Positions 34,398 through 45,240 of a stretch of DNA of 64,000 nucleotides are shown here, in pieces. The notes beneath the pieces were generated by a model, which ran no database searches, had not been told where the DNA came from, and was given only the letters and a program-made list of their open reading frames with translations. Source of the stretch: Jaltomata sinuosa. Lineage: Eukaryota; Streptophyta; Magnoliopsida; Solanales; Solanaceae. The stretch is from positions 124,001 through 188,000 of the forward strand of contig QJPP01000448.1 in NCBI GenBank assembly GCA_003996215.1, written 5' to 3'. The position numbers were made by a program, and so were the translations under genes. How positions within the stretch are numbered: the stretch's first letter is position 1; each line of letters begins with the position of its first letter.

Positions 34398-37300
34398 CTA
34401 GTTTTTCGACATATGCATTGCACGTGGATGTGAATTCATATCTTCACTTCACATATAAGTACAATTAAATAATCTGTGTAAATAAATAAGAATGACAACA
34501 TTACATGAATTGTGTATCAAATTATGAAGGTAAGAATATAACTTAAATGGTATAGGAGCATAAGTTGTTTTTATATGAAAGAAAGACACTAAAATGATGA
34601 TACTTTTTCGATAAATACAATTTTAAAATTTACAAAAGTTCATGACATATATTGACACGTTATTTTGCTAATTCTACTTTGATTGTCACTTCGACAGAAA
34701 CAAACATGGTTAGATCGACAAAGTATAAATAAATAATAGTAAAATATAACATAGGTTATGCACTTATCTATTATGGTTAAGATTCTTATTTATAATCGAC
34801 AATAATCTAAAATAATTGAACATCTTGCGCTAGCCATAGCTATAATATTATTTTAGTAGTATACTGACATAATGTTAATTAATAAAAAGAAGAAGTTTAT
34901 CCAACTGTGTCATCCACTGTTAATCCAAATAACATGTTAGAAGAGTACAATATTTTTTATGTTAAAGTAATATAAAATATGTAAGGAAAAATAATAACAC
35001 ATTTAAAATGAAAGTTCATTCGGAACAAAAAAATATAACTTTGGAAGTTTGTTCCAAGCAAAACATCATATTGTGAATGTTTGTTCCAATTTTTATAAAT
35101 ATATGATTAACGCTTTCAAGCATGTCTTTGCGGGGTATGCTATTCTAAACGTCCATTCCAAATAAATTTTAAACTTTACAAATATTTGATTAACGCCTTT
35201 ACGCATATACTTGCGAGTTAAACCTCTCTATTGTCAATTGCAATTCTAATCAATGTGGGTTAAGAAATTTTCAAGCAACTATGCTTAAAATAGAATCCAA
35301 AATATAGTCAAATAAAATTAGAAAAAGAACTAAAAGTTCAACTGATAAATCTAACTAAAGCATAAATTCACATAAATGCAAATCTTCATTATTCAATTAA
35401 CTATTCGTATGTAGAGTAAGCCTCTATATTTTCAAGCAGAGAAACAATTTTGTGATTTTGAATGTAACTACAAGTCATCTACTTCAAGTAAATATTCTCG
35501 AATGATAAAATTAACACATAATATTTACACCTTTGTTACCAAATAAAAACTAATACTTTTAATAATAATTTGGCCTAATGATGTCTAACTGAACTTGTTT
35601 AATTTCTCAATAAGTAAGCAGTTGAAGTACCAAATCAACGTAAGCGGGCAAATCTTTTTCATTTATTGTTATGGCAAAATGATGTTATAGAGAACATATA
35701 ATACACTAAAACATGAAAAATGTTTTTCAGAAAAAAACTTGACCATATTGAATATTATTTATTTTAGAGGTTTAATAGTATCAACCGAATGCTTCTTTTC
35801 TAAAGATTAATTGTTTAGCTTCAAGACAGAATCTGTATAAAGTGATTATTTCTTTCTTTTTCATTTTGTCCTTTTTCATGTTTTGCGTCAACAATCAAAT
35901 TATGTAACAACCAAACTGTGACCATTCTCAGCAACAACATAAAAAGTAATCTTGCCATCCTCATTTTACTGGCATAAAAAATTATATAAGCCGTTGTCAT
36001 CAAATTTCTAACCTTTTGAGAAACCCATTCATTATGAGATATCGACTACCATAATTCATGAGAGATCGATTTAAATAGCTGACATCTATTACTTAGATCT
36101 TTATTCAAAGTTGTCTTATCATATGCTAATACTTAGTTATTATGTAATATGATGATAAGGTGGTTTCAAACTACTCGCCACTCGGTGAACACTTGAACAA
36201 TTTTTTGATATTTTAGCTTCTTCTCGAACAAAAAATTCAATAAGAGCTATAAAATACCCGCATCCACATGCAAATCATGAAAGAAATAGAAATTTTGAAT
36301 TTCCTTACTTCCAAACATTCATATACAATTATCCTTCCCTGTCCTCTTACAACTACTGTTAGCGTTATGCTAATTAATTATGCCCATATATCAATCTTTT
36401 TGAGAGAAAAATCATTCAAGAATAACTTTATGTTTAGTGGTATCGATAAGTACATTGGGTAGAGGCAATTTATAAGCTTAATAGCTAGAGAACTTTCCCT
36501 AGTCTTGGCAGTTGGAAAATATACCAATAGTAAGAAAGATTAACGTCAAATTGATTCTGTATACAATTTACCTTTGCAGAGAGCTACGAACTTCTCTAAT
36601 GGAAACAAGATTGTAATTACTATTGTTTTACAATCAGTTCATAAACTATAATACTATAATATGCTAAACATATAATAACAATCTTGTATATTTTTATCTT
36701 TAAACAGAAAAACTATTACTCAAGGTTAGCCAAAGACATTTGTAAAGAATAGTAGATCTTAACTCAATCTGCACGCATCTGTAATCATCGAAAGCAGAGA
36801 TTGCCATCCAACACATAACTAATTTTATAGTTCAATAACTACAGAAAAAAGTCACAATATGCACACACGAGAGCAGAATATACTGGTGTGTGGTAGTATA
36901 CTGTATACCATTTTAAATTTTCATCGTAGAAGAATCAATTTCTGATAAAAGAAATTGTACAAAACAAAATATAGAGAAGCATACGCTTAACGATGTGATC
37001 TATCCATCTTATTAATCCATGGAAAAAATTAACTAAATCATATGTATTACAATATCATTATTGAATTGAGAACACGTTAATTGGTAGATAAAAGGTTGTG
37101 ATTAATTTTGGATATTTATATCAGCAACCAAGAAAGTGATCCAATGGGAAAACTTACCTTTCGTTTTAGACAGTAAAACATCAGGAAATATCAAATTAAG
37201 GTAAAACGGCCGAACAGCCCCAAACAAAAAACAAATCAATAGAACTGATAATTACTAACCCGCGAGTCATGAAAAGTTTTAACAGATTAAAATCTTTTGT

Positions 37301-37922
37301 ACTAAATAAACAAAACAAAACTTACAAATCCATAGATATAGCAGATGATTTAGCCGGGAAAACAGATGGCCCAAATAGTGGCAGACTGGCAGTATCAAAA
37401 TTCAGACATCACAAATCGATAAAAGAATAACTAAACGTGCAATTGTTTGTGGAGATCATACCGTCGAGTGTAGATGGATAAAGATGTAATCCGACGAAAA
37501 ATCAATTCTGTGATTGTGGTTTATAGGGGAAGAAACACTGTACTAATAGTAATCTGCGTCGGAAAAAAAAACAGCCAAGCATAGTGAAAAAGATGTAGGC
37601 AGTAACTTTGGCTAAAGAAGAGTAACAGGGCATATTTGTTTGTTTCACGCAGAAATTGAATTTGTGGGAACAATGCCATATGCGATTGTTTCTTTTGAAG
37701 AGAGTAAAGGGATAAGTTGCAACTGTTTGAGGTTTGTTTGAGGTTGGCATCTGTTCAGGTTGGGTGAATTGGAGAAGAGTCTCTTCGCTAAGGATGTAAT
37801 AGCACAGAAAATTGTCTGTTATTTAGTATTAATTTATTTATTTATTGAGTTTTTAAATTTTGGGGGTATTTTAGTAATTTCACTTTAAATTTTTTGAGTT
37901 CATGCTTTTGAGGTAGTATAGA
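34398..37922 (-). mobile_element. Non-autonomous Helitron, minus strand (about 3.5 kb)
   Basis: On the minus strand it starts TCTATACTACC next to an A (37923 is T on the plus strand) and ends CTAG (34398-34401) next to a T. A hairpin-forming CACGTGCAATGCAT lies just inside the CTAG end. The 5' terminus, including AAGCATGAACTCAAAAAATT, matches the Helitron at 19974. No helicase or Rep domain is visible. An 82-codon minus-strand frame at 37502-37750 is unrecognised. Whether host gene pieces were captured cannot be judged by eye. Confidence 0.72.
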
Positions 37923-38866
37923 TATAGATAGATATGATATGATATGGTAAAGAGACTGTACAGGTCAAGTATTGGGTATGATAGGAGATTTTTGGTTAAA
38001 AACGGGTTAGGTTTAAAGTTTTCTAATTTTTTGGCTTAAAATATCAGGTGTCCCGTCATTAAAAAGTAGCCGGATTTATCACTTTCTGAATGACTTTTTG
38101 AGTTAAATAACAAAAGATAAGTGACTTTTCTGATACACAAGAAGAAAAGGCCATTTGAGTGAAATAACAAAAGATGAGTGACTTTTCTAATACAAAAAAA
38201 AAGTGACTTTGTTCACTTGTTTTCAATAGTTACGTGACCATTTAAGAAATAAACTCAACAAGCATAGGATGAACTCATCAAACTCACAACGGTTGCAAAG
38301 GGATATGATATAACTGAAACAAATTGTCATCCTAACAAGCAAACATAAATCATCCTCAAATTAAAAATAAATAGATGGATTTCTAGAAATACAAAATGGA
38401 TAGAGTCATTGATGTAAGAAATACTCCCTCTCGAGCTACCAAACTAATCCATTCTTTAGTTGGGGTTCCCCTAAAATCAACACAAAAATGTTGTAATGTG
38501 CACTTAATAGGCAACCTTCGTGATTCTATTAGCCCGAGCAGCCAACCCATTGCTAAAGCTTGTACGCAGATTCCTTGTTCATGATTTTGTTCAAATTGAC
38601 TGGTCTTCTGCATATTTTTGTTCCAAATGACAATTACACTTGAACATGATGTGTTAAGTTAAGATTTATGGGAATATGAATAAAGTAAACCAGAGATTCA
38701 AGAGAGACCATGTGATAATTAGTTGGTCTCCACATCAATTCTTGCCAAAAAGGTAAGGAGAAATCATATTAAAACCAATGTAATTATACGTCTAATACAA
38801 GTATCACAATACCTTCTGCATCTGAGTATTAAGAGTGGACCTTTGTGTTAGTATATTAACTTATAA

Positions 38867-38990
38867 GCAGAGACAGTAGCAGGGCAGCTCTCCTTTGGCG
38901 TGTCAGCTGAAATATGTGATAAAGTGAAGTGGAGTCACTATACATATATTATTGCATGCCAATAGAGAGTTGCCCTATCACTGTTTCCCT
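38867..38990 (-). ncRNA. MIR399: MIR399 precursor A1
   Basis: Minus-strand hairpin. The 3' arm carries a 21-nt miR399 at 38880-38900, beginning CGCCAAAGGAGAGCTGCCC and ending CTG. The 5' arm (about 38954-38977) reads TAGGGCAACTCTCTATTGGC and pairs with it with few mismatches. Lower stem pairs AGGGAAACAGTGA-like with CTACTGTCTCTGC, and the loop is about 53 nt. miR399 directs cleavage of PHO2/UBC24 transcripts during phosphate starvation (family knowledge). Mature base 1 is C and base 14 is C, unlike the plus-strand partner (T and T). Orientation is set by the family rule that miR399 lies on the 3' arm and by the TATA box at 39061-39070. Confidence 0.9.
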
Positions 38991-39060
38991 TATTATCAGT
39001 CACCAACGATTTTCTTTCTCATTTTTCTACTTCTAATTCATCACAACAGAGCCTTCCACG

Positions 39061-39070
39061 CTTTTATAGA
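39061..39070 (-). promoter_or_regulatory. TATA box for MIR399 A1
   Basis: Minus strand TCTATAAAAG, about 70 bp upstream of the hairpin. Mirrored at 40471-40480 in the opposite arm. Confidence 0.7.
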
Positions 39071-39116
39071 GCATTCGTTCTCGGTTTAAGAGATGGAATA
39101 AACCACTCGAGAATCG

Positions 39117-39124
39117 GCATATCC
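39117..39124. promoter_or_regulatory. P1BS (PHR1-binding) site, proximal, A1 side
   Basis: GCATATCC fits GNATATNC. It lies about 47 bp upstream of the A1 TATA box and has a mirror site at 40417. Confidence 0.75.
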
Positions 39125-39380
39125 TATGATTTTTCTGCATTAGGGGTAAGGGGATTGCTTTTTCTAGGGTCAGAAAATGGGGTAACTTTCTTATCCCTTT
39201 ACAATTTCATTTTGTGAAAGCTCCTTTAAATAATATGTTCATCAAATTCCCCAGTTGCCTTGTCCATGATGCAAAAAGAAAAAAAAGGTGCTCAAAGCAC
39301 GAGATGCTGCATTATTTCACCTATGAAGTGTGCCATTAGACTCGCGAGTTGTGACTAAGGAGGCAAAGGACCTTCAAACA

Positions 39381-39388
39381 GCATATCC
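39381..39388. promoter_or_regulatory. P1BS site, distal, A1 side
   Basis: GCATATCC within AAACAGCATATCCTCC; its mirror is at 40149. Confidence 0.65.
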
Positions 39389-39515
39389 TCCACATATTCC
39401 TCATTTTCCTCTTTCTTTTTTTCCATCTACATTATATTTCTATGTATCTCGGGTTTAGTATTTTTTTTTCTCCTTGCTTTTTATGCGGCAATTCAATTTC
39501 CCGGATCCCATTCTC

Positions 39516-39523
39516 GCATATGC
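39516..39523. promoter_or_regulatory. P1BS site, central
   Basis: GCATATGC, in the unpaired centre of the inverted repeat. Conserved in unit B at 52601. Confidence 0.6.
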
Positions 39524-40148
39524 TTGTAAATTTTTAAGATTCCAAATCTTTTAGATGCCAGGAAATCAAGATTGCATAATTCCTTTCATAAGTATTACTC
39601 TAGTGTGTCGTCATTTATGCCCATTTACTTATCTAATTCTTTAGATATTCAGTTAGTTTTTCGTGACTTGCCGCTATTTTTCCTTGCTCTCATACTCCAG
39701 ACGAAGATCTAATAAAGTAGAAAACAATCTCGTTGTGAGGTCGCCTACCGAGGGCCAATATCCCCAGACTTCCATCCTGGTTTCAGTTCTTGCAACTCAG
39801 AACTCCAGGAAATATTCCTGTAGTTTGAACTGATAAATGTTACTATTAAACTGCAACATAATTTCCTGGATATATTTCATGTTTTAGCTAGGTGCATTTT
39901 TGTCCAAATTTTATATTCGCCTTAAAAAGCAACTTAATGTTGAATAGCTTAGAAACTCTGGCTATTCAACAACTTCATGGCCTTAAAAGGGGTTGGAATC
40001 TTAATTAAAATATAAAAACATATAAGCAAAACCGGCATTCTGGAAATCAAAAAGGCAGATGAAAAGTAAAACGAGAGCCCTATAAACATATACTATAGAG
40101 ACTTAAAACTGAAGGTAAAAGGTAGAGGTAAATAAAGAATATGATGAG

Positions 40149-40156
40149 GGATATGC
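40149..40156. promoter_or_regulatory. P1BS site, distal, A2 side
   Basis: GGATATGC in GAGGGATATGCTGTTTCC, the mirror of the 39381 site. Confidence 0.65.
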
Positions 40157-40416
40157 TGTTTCCTTAACTCGTAGACTCAAGAGTCAAATGGCACACTTCG
40201 AAGGCATCAAATCAAGCAGCATCTCGCCTATGAATTAAATTCGAGGACATGGCAAAAGGAGGAATCTGATGAAAATATTTTTTTTAAAAGAGCTTTCACC
40301 AAATGGAATATGTAAAGGATAAGAAAAGTTACCCCCATGTCTGACCCTTAAAAAAGCAACCCCTTAATGCAAGAAAATATATATCTACAGGTCACACAGC
40401 ATAAAAATAAATGACA

Positions 40417-40424
40417 GGATATGC
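40417..40424. promoter_or_regulatory. P1BS site, proximal, A2 side
   Basis: GGATATGC, 47 bp upstream of the A2 TATA box, the mirror of 39117. Same spacing on both arms. Confidence 0.75.
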
Positions 40425-40470
40425 TGATTCTCAAGGGGGTTTTTTCGTCTCTTAAACAGAGAAAGAACTC

Positions 40471-40480
40471 TCTATAAAAG
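40471..40480 (+). promoter_or_regulatory. TATA box for MIR399 A2
   Basis: TCTATAAAAG, about 90 bp upstream of the hairpin. A start near 40505 would place the hairpin in the first 100 nt of the transcript. Confidence 0.75.
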
Positions 40481-40568
40481 CTTGGAATGGCTCTGCTGTG
40501 ATGAACCAAGAAGCAGAAAAATGATAAGGAAAAGTTTGTGAATGATAGTAATAATATTGAATTTATAA

Positions 40569-40686
40569 GGGAAATAGTGATAGGGCTACACTCTATTGGC
40601 ATGCAGCGTTTTTGGAGGCTCCGTACAGCTTGATCAAATATTTGAGCTGACATGCCAAAGGAGAGTTGCCCTGTTACTGTCTCTGC
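40569..40686 (+). ncRNA. MIR399: MIR399 precursor A2
   Basis: Plus-strand hairpin. The 21-nt miR399 lies on the 3' arm at 40653-40673 (TGCCAAAGGAGAGTTGCCC, ending CTG), identical to the canonical family sequence. The passenger strand lies at 40583-40603 (GGGCTACACTCTATTGGCAT). The lower stem pairs GGGAAATAGTGA with TTACTGTCTCTGC, and the loop is about 49 nt. Phosphate-starvation role as known for the family. A minus-strand 101-codon frame across 40348-40653 is a by-product of this region. Confidence 0.94.
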
Positions 40687-40975
40687 TTAATGTAATTAAT
40701 TACACGCACGGCAGCACTTGATACTGTGATGCAGAAGGTATTGTTATAAAAAGTTTATCTTGGTTGTTCTTCTTTGTGGAAGGAATTGATGTTGAAACCA
40801 TTAATATAATTAACTGCCACCTTAACTAAGTTTTTTCTATTTGAATTCTCTGTTTACTTTATACGTGATCCCATAAACTTTAACTGGAGTCCATGTTTAG
40901 GTGTAAATGTCAAAGCCAGAAATATTAAATCTTCCAAAATTCAACATTGAAAAAACCAACAATCATTTGGAACAA

Positions 40976-41597
40976 AATCATGAACAAGGACTCTTCTAAT
41001 CTCTGTCTGGTGCTCTTGCAAGAAGGGATGTAGTTTGTATTGTCTACATCTGCATCTTATTTCAAAATTATTTTCATCTGCAGTCGACCAGTCCAAACTG
41101 TAAGGACTTATCACATATGGTATCAAGCTTATGTGAGCAAATGTAAATGTGTACGATATCAGTAGTCAATAGTCACAGCAGGAAAGGGCGCACCAGTGTT
41201 ATATATCTGGTACGTACCTAGTCTGCGATTGTGAAGATTTTTTTAACTCATAGCTGATTTGTGGTGGCCATAACACCGGACTCAATCAAATTAATTTGGT
41301 TATACGGTTTTCTATTCGATTTTCGGTTTCCAGTTTTAGAATCAAATGAAATGATTTATTTTGTTGTGTTATTTAGTTTTCCAATCGTCAACCAAAACCG
41401 AAAATATATAGTCCATTTTTAAATCAGGAAATTAGGCTCAATGACTTTAGAGTAGTTTTCAACTTTTGACCCCGGCTTGTTCCCATGGGCAAACCTTCAA
41501 GGTCAAAAGTCCAAAGAACTGAATCAAACTAATTACCGTTCGGTATTTGCTACTCCCTTCATACCAAAATAAGTAGTGTTTTTAGCTTAGACACATC
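40976..41597. other. Spacer after unit A, no gene
   Basis: The first part (40976-41010) still pairs with the left arm of unit A (CAAAATCATGAACAAGG). The remainder is AT-rich and contains a TTCGATTTTCGGTTT stretch near 41316-41330 and no gene. Confidence 0.6.
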
Positions 41598-43897
41598 TGT
41601 CACGCCCCGAGCCTACACCCTGGGCAGAATCGGCACCCGATGTCATTGTTGGCCCGAGCGTACCCTTGGTTTGTAATACTACTAGAACTGATGCTGAAAG
41701 ATAAGGAGAAGCTCTGAAAATATGTAATAAGATTCAATATTTAAATCAATGAAATATACTTTTATAAAAATAATGACATTTGTAGTTAAACTGAATTCTG
41801 AAACATAAGACAGAACTGACTGATCAACTAACTATCTATGAAGCTTCTACTGACATAATTGAATATTGTTTACCGGTACAAGACCCCTGGTCTACCTTTA
41901 TGTAAACAAAACAAAACTGATGAACTAGACTATAGACTAACCCCTCTGGAAATAAAGAGGGCTCACCCAAAGCTAAGGAGATGGGGCCTACTGAAGTGTC
42001 TAATCACAAACCTTAGTACCTGATTCTACATTGTGAAATGATCCAGCGTCAAATGGCGTCAGTACATGGAGTGCACGGTATGTAATAGTTGAAGTGAAAT
42101 AATACTAAATGATAAGCTGAACAACTGCACATGAATATAATATGTAATCAAGGCCATGAAATAACTGAGTACTGAGATACAAACATAATGATTATCTTAA
42201 TCATAAATGCACTGAAAGGATAAACTTTCGAAACTGTTGAAGACATGAAGTAAAACTGAATATCTGACTGTCTGAATCATGAGCTAAAGCCTGAGCAACT
42301 GACATTCTGTAATTAGTAAAATGTATACAAGGTATTATAAAATATGTTTAGGAATTGGTGGCCTAATGCCATAAAATATTATTTAAATAAAAAAATACTG
42401 AATGTTTTGATTGGGGAGTTTCTTATAACCGATATACATCATGTGAGCTCATGATGTCCAACCTCTGGCCCGATTGGGAGAATTTTCCTATACCTTGCAA
42501 GAGTGTAGAATGAAACTGAACTATGGATCAAATTGAGCCCGTACCAAGGGATTAAAAGAGAAGTTGCCTGAATCAACGGCACGATCCTATCCTATGCTGG
42601 CATACATAGTTTTGGGGCTTGGGTTATCTGAACTCTTACCCGTCTCGGTGTTAAATAATCCTACCAAAACTATAGTGCTCATACTTATACTGAAAACATG
42701 CCGTTGAGATTTTTCTCAAATTCATATAAACAATATTGGTGAGCCTTGTGCTCGAAATCATATGAAATATCTGTTGATTGAGTCTGATGCTCTAGTTCTT
42801 TAACAATCATGCTAACTGAGTTTTTCAAGATAAGAACATTCTTCTTTTTCAAAACCTTATAATATGCATGATGAAATCTGTAAACATTTCATAAAGTAAC
42901 TTTTAAAATCATAACTAGTTTCACAGAAACCTGAGATAATTTCTGTAAAGTATGGGACGACTTTCAAATCAATTTCATTGGACTACATAAATATGAATGA
43001 GATATATCAAGTCAAGAGATAGGTTTTAAACTCAGAGATTTCTACTGAGTTTCATGGGGAATACAAGGATCATCATCAAGAGATAGAGAAAATTAGGTTA
43101 TAGGATCATACATGAAACCTGGCTTCGATTTGAGAACTACACTGAAATTTTAGACATGATTGCGGGAAAGAACATGGTTTCCACACTGAAGAGTTAGCCT
43201 TACATACCTGGTGGGGAAGAAGAACTTGGAAGAGCTTTGAGAAGACCCTTGCTTGAGATATCTAGGGTTACTTGGAGAACTTGTTTCTCTTGAGTTCTTA
43301 GGGAAGAAGAGAGGAAAGAATCAAACTTTTTCTAAGGAATAACCTTTTGGGACGTTTAAAAATTGCGGGTAGGGTTTTTTAGTTTAAGAAAAGGAATAAG
43401 ACACCCTTACAAGAATGTGAGAAAGAAAAAGAAAATAAAAATTTCCATCTGGAAAAAGGGTTGGCGTGCCAGCATGCTGAAATTATACTCACTCTGAAGT
43501 TTTGGAGTTGGGGCGGCATGCAGACATCTCCCTAGCCTATTGACCCCAGATAAAACGCGCATAATTTACTTGGAACAGTGGCATTAGAAACTAGACTCGA
43601 ATACCTTTAATTTGGTGGATAATGGGACACGTAACTCTTCATATTCTAGGAGAAATGCTTGTTTGAAGTTGACCCTAGTAAAAACTCATACGAAAGTTTA
43701 ACTAGTAGAGAAGCTTTCAACTCAACTTTGTGCTAGCTAGAGGTTACTTATGACGTTAATTTATATCCAACGCTCTTTCCACACTTAAGAATTCATATTT
43801 AATTTACACCTAGGTACATTAGAAAATTCATCGGGTTGGGGTCTATCTACATACGTAGAACGTTTCAAATCTTAGCCTAAAAGTTTGAGGTGTTACA
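41598..43897 (-). repeat. LTR of truncated LARD-like element (about 2.3 kb)
   Basis: TGTCACGCCCCGAGCC to GAGGTGTTACA. Shares ends and the ACCTTTAATTTGGTGG block with the LARD LTRs, but the middle is strongly diverged. Confidence 0.82.
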
Positions 43898-43904
43898 ATA
43901 TGTC

Positions 43905-44455
43905 CAGGGGCGGAGCTACAGTGCATTATGGAGGTTTGGGCGAACCCAATAGCTTTTACGTAGACCGTGTATTAGTATTAGAAAATCTAGTAAATATAGA
44001 TAGAATTTAGCTTGCGAACCCACTTAACAAAACCATTAGCTGGGTCAGCGGTAAGGAGCAGGAAACAAAAGCTTTTACGACCCAGAGATGTGGTTACCTT
44101 TAAAAAATATATTGAATATCAATACTCATTTCTTAATTTGAGGTTATTATATATTATAAAAATATATAAAAACATTTTCCTTCGTACCAAATACACCCTA
44201 AAGGAGAAAAAGAAGAAAAAAATATTTATAATGTGGAAGTACTTATTTCTTTTACATACTAAGAAGCAATGGATAATATGGATATGCACTTATTCGTTGG
44301 TTTACTCTTTTTTATTTATTTATATCAAATATTGGTGGGTCGAATATTTTATTCATTTTCACCCAATTCATTTTTGACCCGCCATATCTGACTTGACCCG
44401 TTCATTTACCACCCCTATCCGAACTCATAAACCTCAAATCCTGACTCCGCCTCTG
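43905..44455. mobile_element. hAT-type MITE, 551 bp
   Basis: Terminal inverted repeat CAGGGGCGGAGC / ACTCCGCCTCTG. The 8-bp duplication AATATGTC (43897-43904) against AATTTGTC (44456-44463) matches 7 of 8, as expected for hAT. It lies a few bases from the LTR edge of the truncated LARD, splitting LTR from polypurine tract. The 121-codon frame at 44012-44377 lies inside it and is not a gene. Confidence 0.87.
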
Positions 44456-45240
44456 AATTTGTCCCCTTGGGAACGTGCACCCTCGAATGATGGTAATGGA
44501 TAGAAGGAACTTTACATGGGAATAATAACATGTTCTAATCTCTCTTGACTATCATGTAGCAACATGAACTTCATTAACATGAGGAGCTTCGTAGCAAGCC
44601 ATGAAAGAAACGTACAGGCACGAGTCATGGGGGATATCTTAGATACGTATCTTCAATATAGCCTGAGTATCTTAGGCATCTGACCTGGGTTCATTGAATG
44701 ACATGACAAAGATTTGGACATAAGTCTCATTCGATTTGAAGTTACATGACATGAAACATGAGGGCGTTGATCATAGGAATGGGACATAATTTCACTTTAA
44801 ATGATACAACTGGCGGTCTTAGAGCTTAGCAACACCTTTCAAAGCTACCCTTCCTCCTCTGAATACCACACTTCATCATTTCCAATTTACAATTCTCACA
44901 TGTCCACATACAAATATTAAAGTCTGAGTCTAATTGCATGCTCTTACCGTGTTCAAGCCTAACTCGGAAGTACAAAGTGCTACGCCTAATCCATTCTTTA
45001 GTTGTGGCTCCCTAGAATCAACACAAAATGGCGTAATGTGCACATAATAGGCAACCTTCGTGATTCTATTAGCCCGAGCAGCCAACCCATTGTTGTACTT
45101 TTTTATAGCTAAAGCTTGTATGCAGATTCCTTGTTCATGATTTTGTTCAAATTTACTGGTCTTCTACATATTTTTGTTCCAAATGACAACTACACTTGAA
45201 CATGATGTAATAACGTTAAGATATATATGAATACAAATAA

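Larger units (their letters stand above)
38445..40975. repeat. Duplicated unit A: imperfect inverted repeat with two MIR399 hairpins
   Basis: From TAATCCATTCTTTAG (38445) to ATTCAACATTGAAAAAACC (about 40965) this unit is repeated at 44985-53975. Within it, the left arm (about 38571-39400) and right arm (about 40145-41000) are reverse complements of each other: each has, from the outside in, CCTTGTTCATGATTTTGTTC, a miR399 hairpin, a TATA-like box and two P1BS motifs. The centre (about 39400-40145) does not pair clearly. Transcription of the two hairpins diverges from this centre. Confidence 0.88.
41598..44984 (-). mobile_element. Truncated large-LTR (LARD-like) element
   Basis: An LTR of 2.3 kb (41598-43897) is followed, beyond a MITE, by internal sequence that matches the LARD at 8703-16552: GTCCCCTTGGGAACG and ACCCTCGAATGATGG correspond to the polypurine-tract side, and AAAGTCTGAGTCTAATTGC (about 44920) to its internal domain. 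Everything further in, plus the other LTR, is missing: the element ends at unit B (44985). Orientation is minus by homology. No matching target-site duplication is available because one end is lost. Confidence 0.75.

Noticed and set aside
37502..37750. 82-codon minus-strand frame inside the second Helitron
   Set aside because: Could be a captured exon, but no family was recognised and no splice context was visible. Not called.
34398..37922. Autonomous Helitron
   Set aside because: No Rep or helicase motif could be found in any frame across the element.
38954..38977. miR399-like TGCCAATAGAGAGTTGCCC on the plus strand at A1 as a mature miRNA
   Set aside because: This is the complement of the passenger arm of the minus-strand hairpin. 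The better family match and the TATA box both indicate minus-strand transcription.
40348..40653. 101-codon minus-strand frame, with a similar 102-codon frame at 53375-53683
   Set aside because: Conserved only because the MIR399 unit is duplicated. It is antisense to the MIR399 leader and precursor, is hydrophobic and low in complexity, and has no known domain.
44012..44377. 121-codon plus-strand frame
   Set aside because: Lies wholly inside the hAT-type MITE; sequence is K- and I/Y-rich by AT composition.
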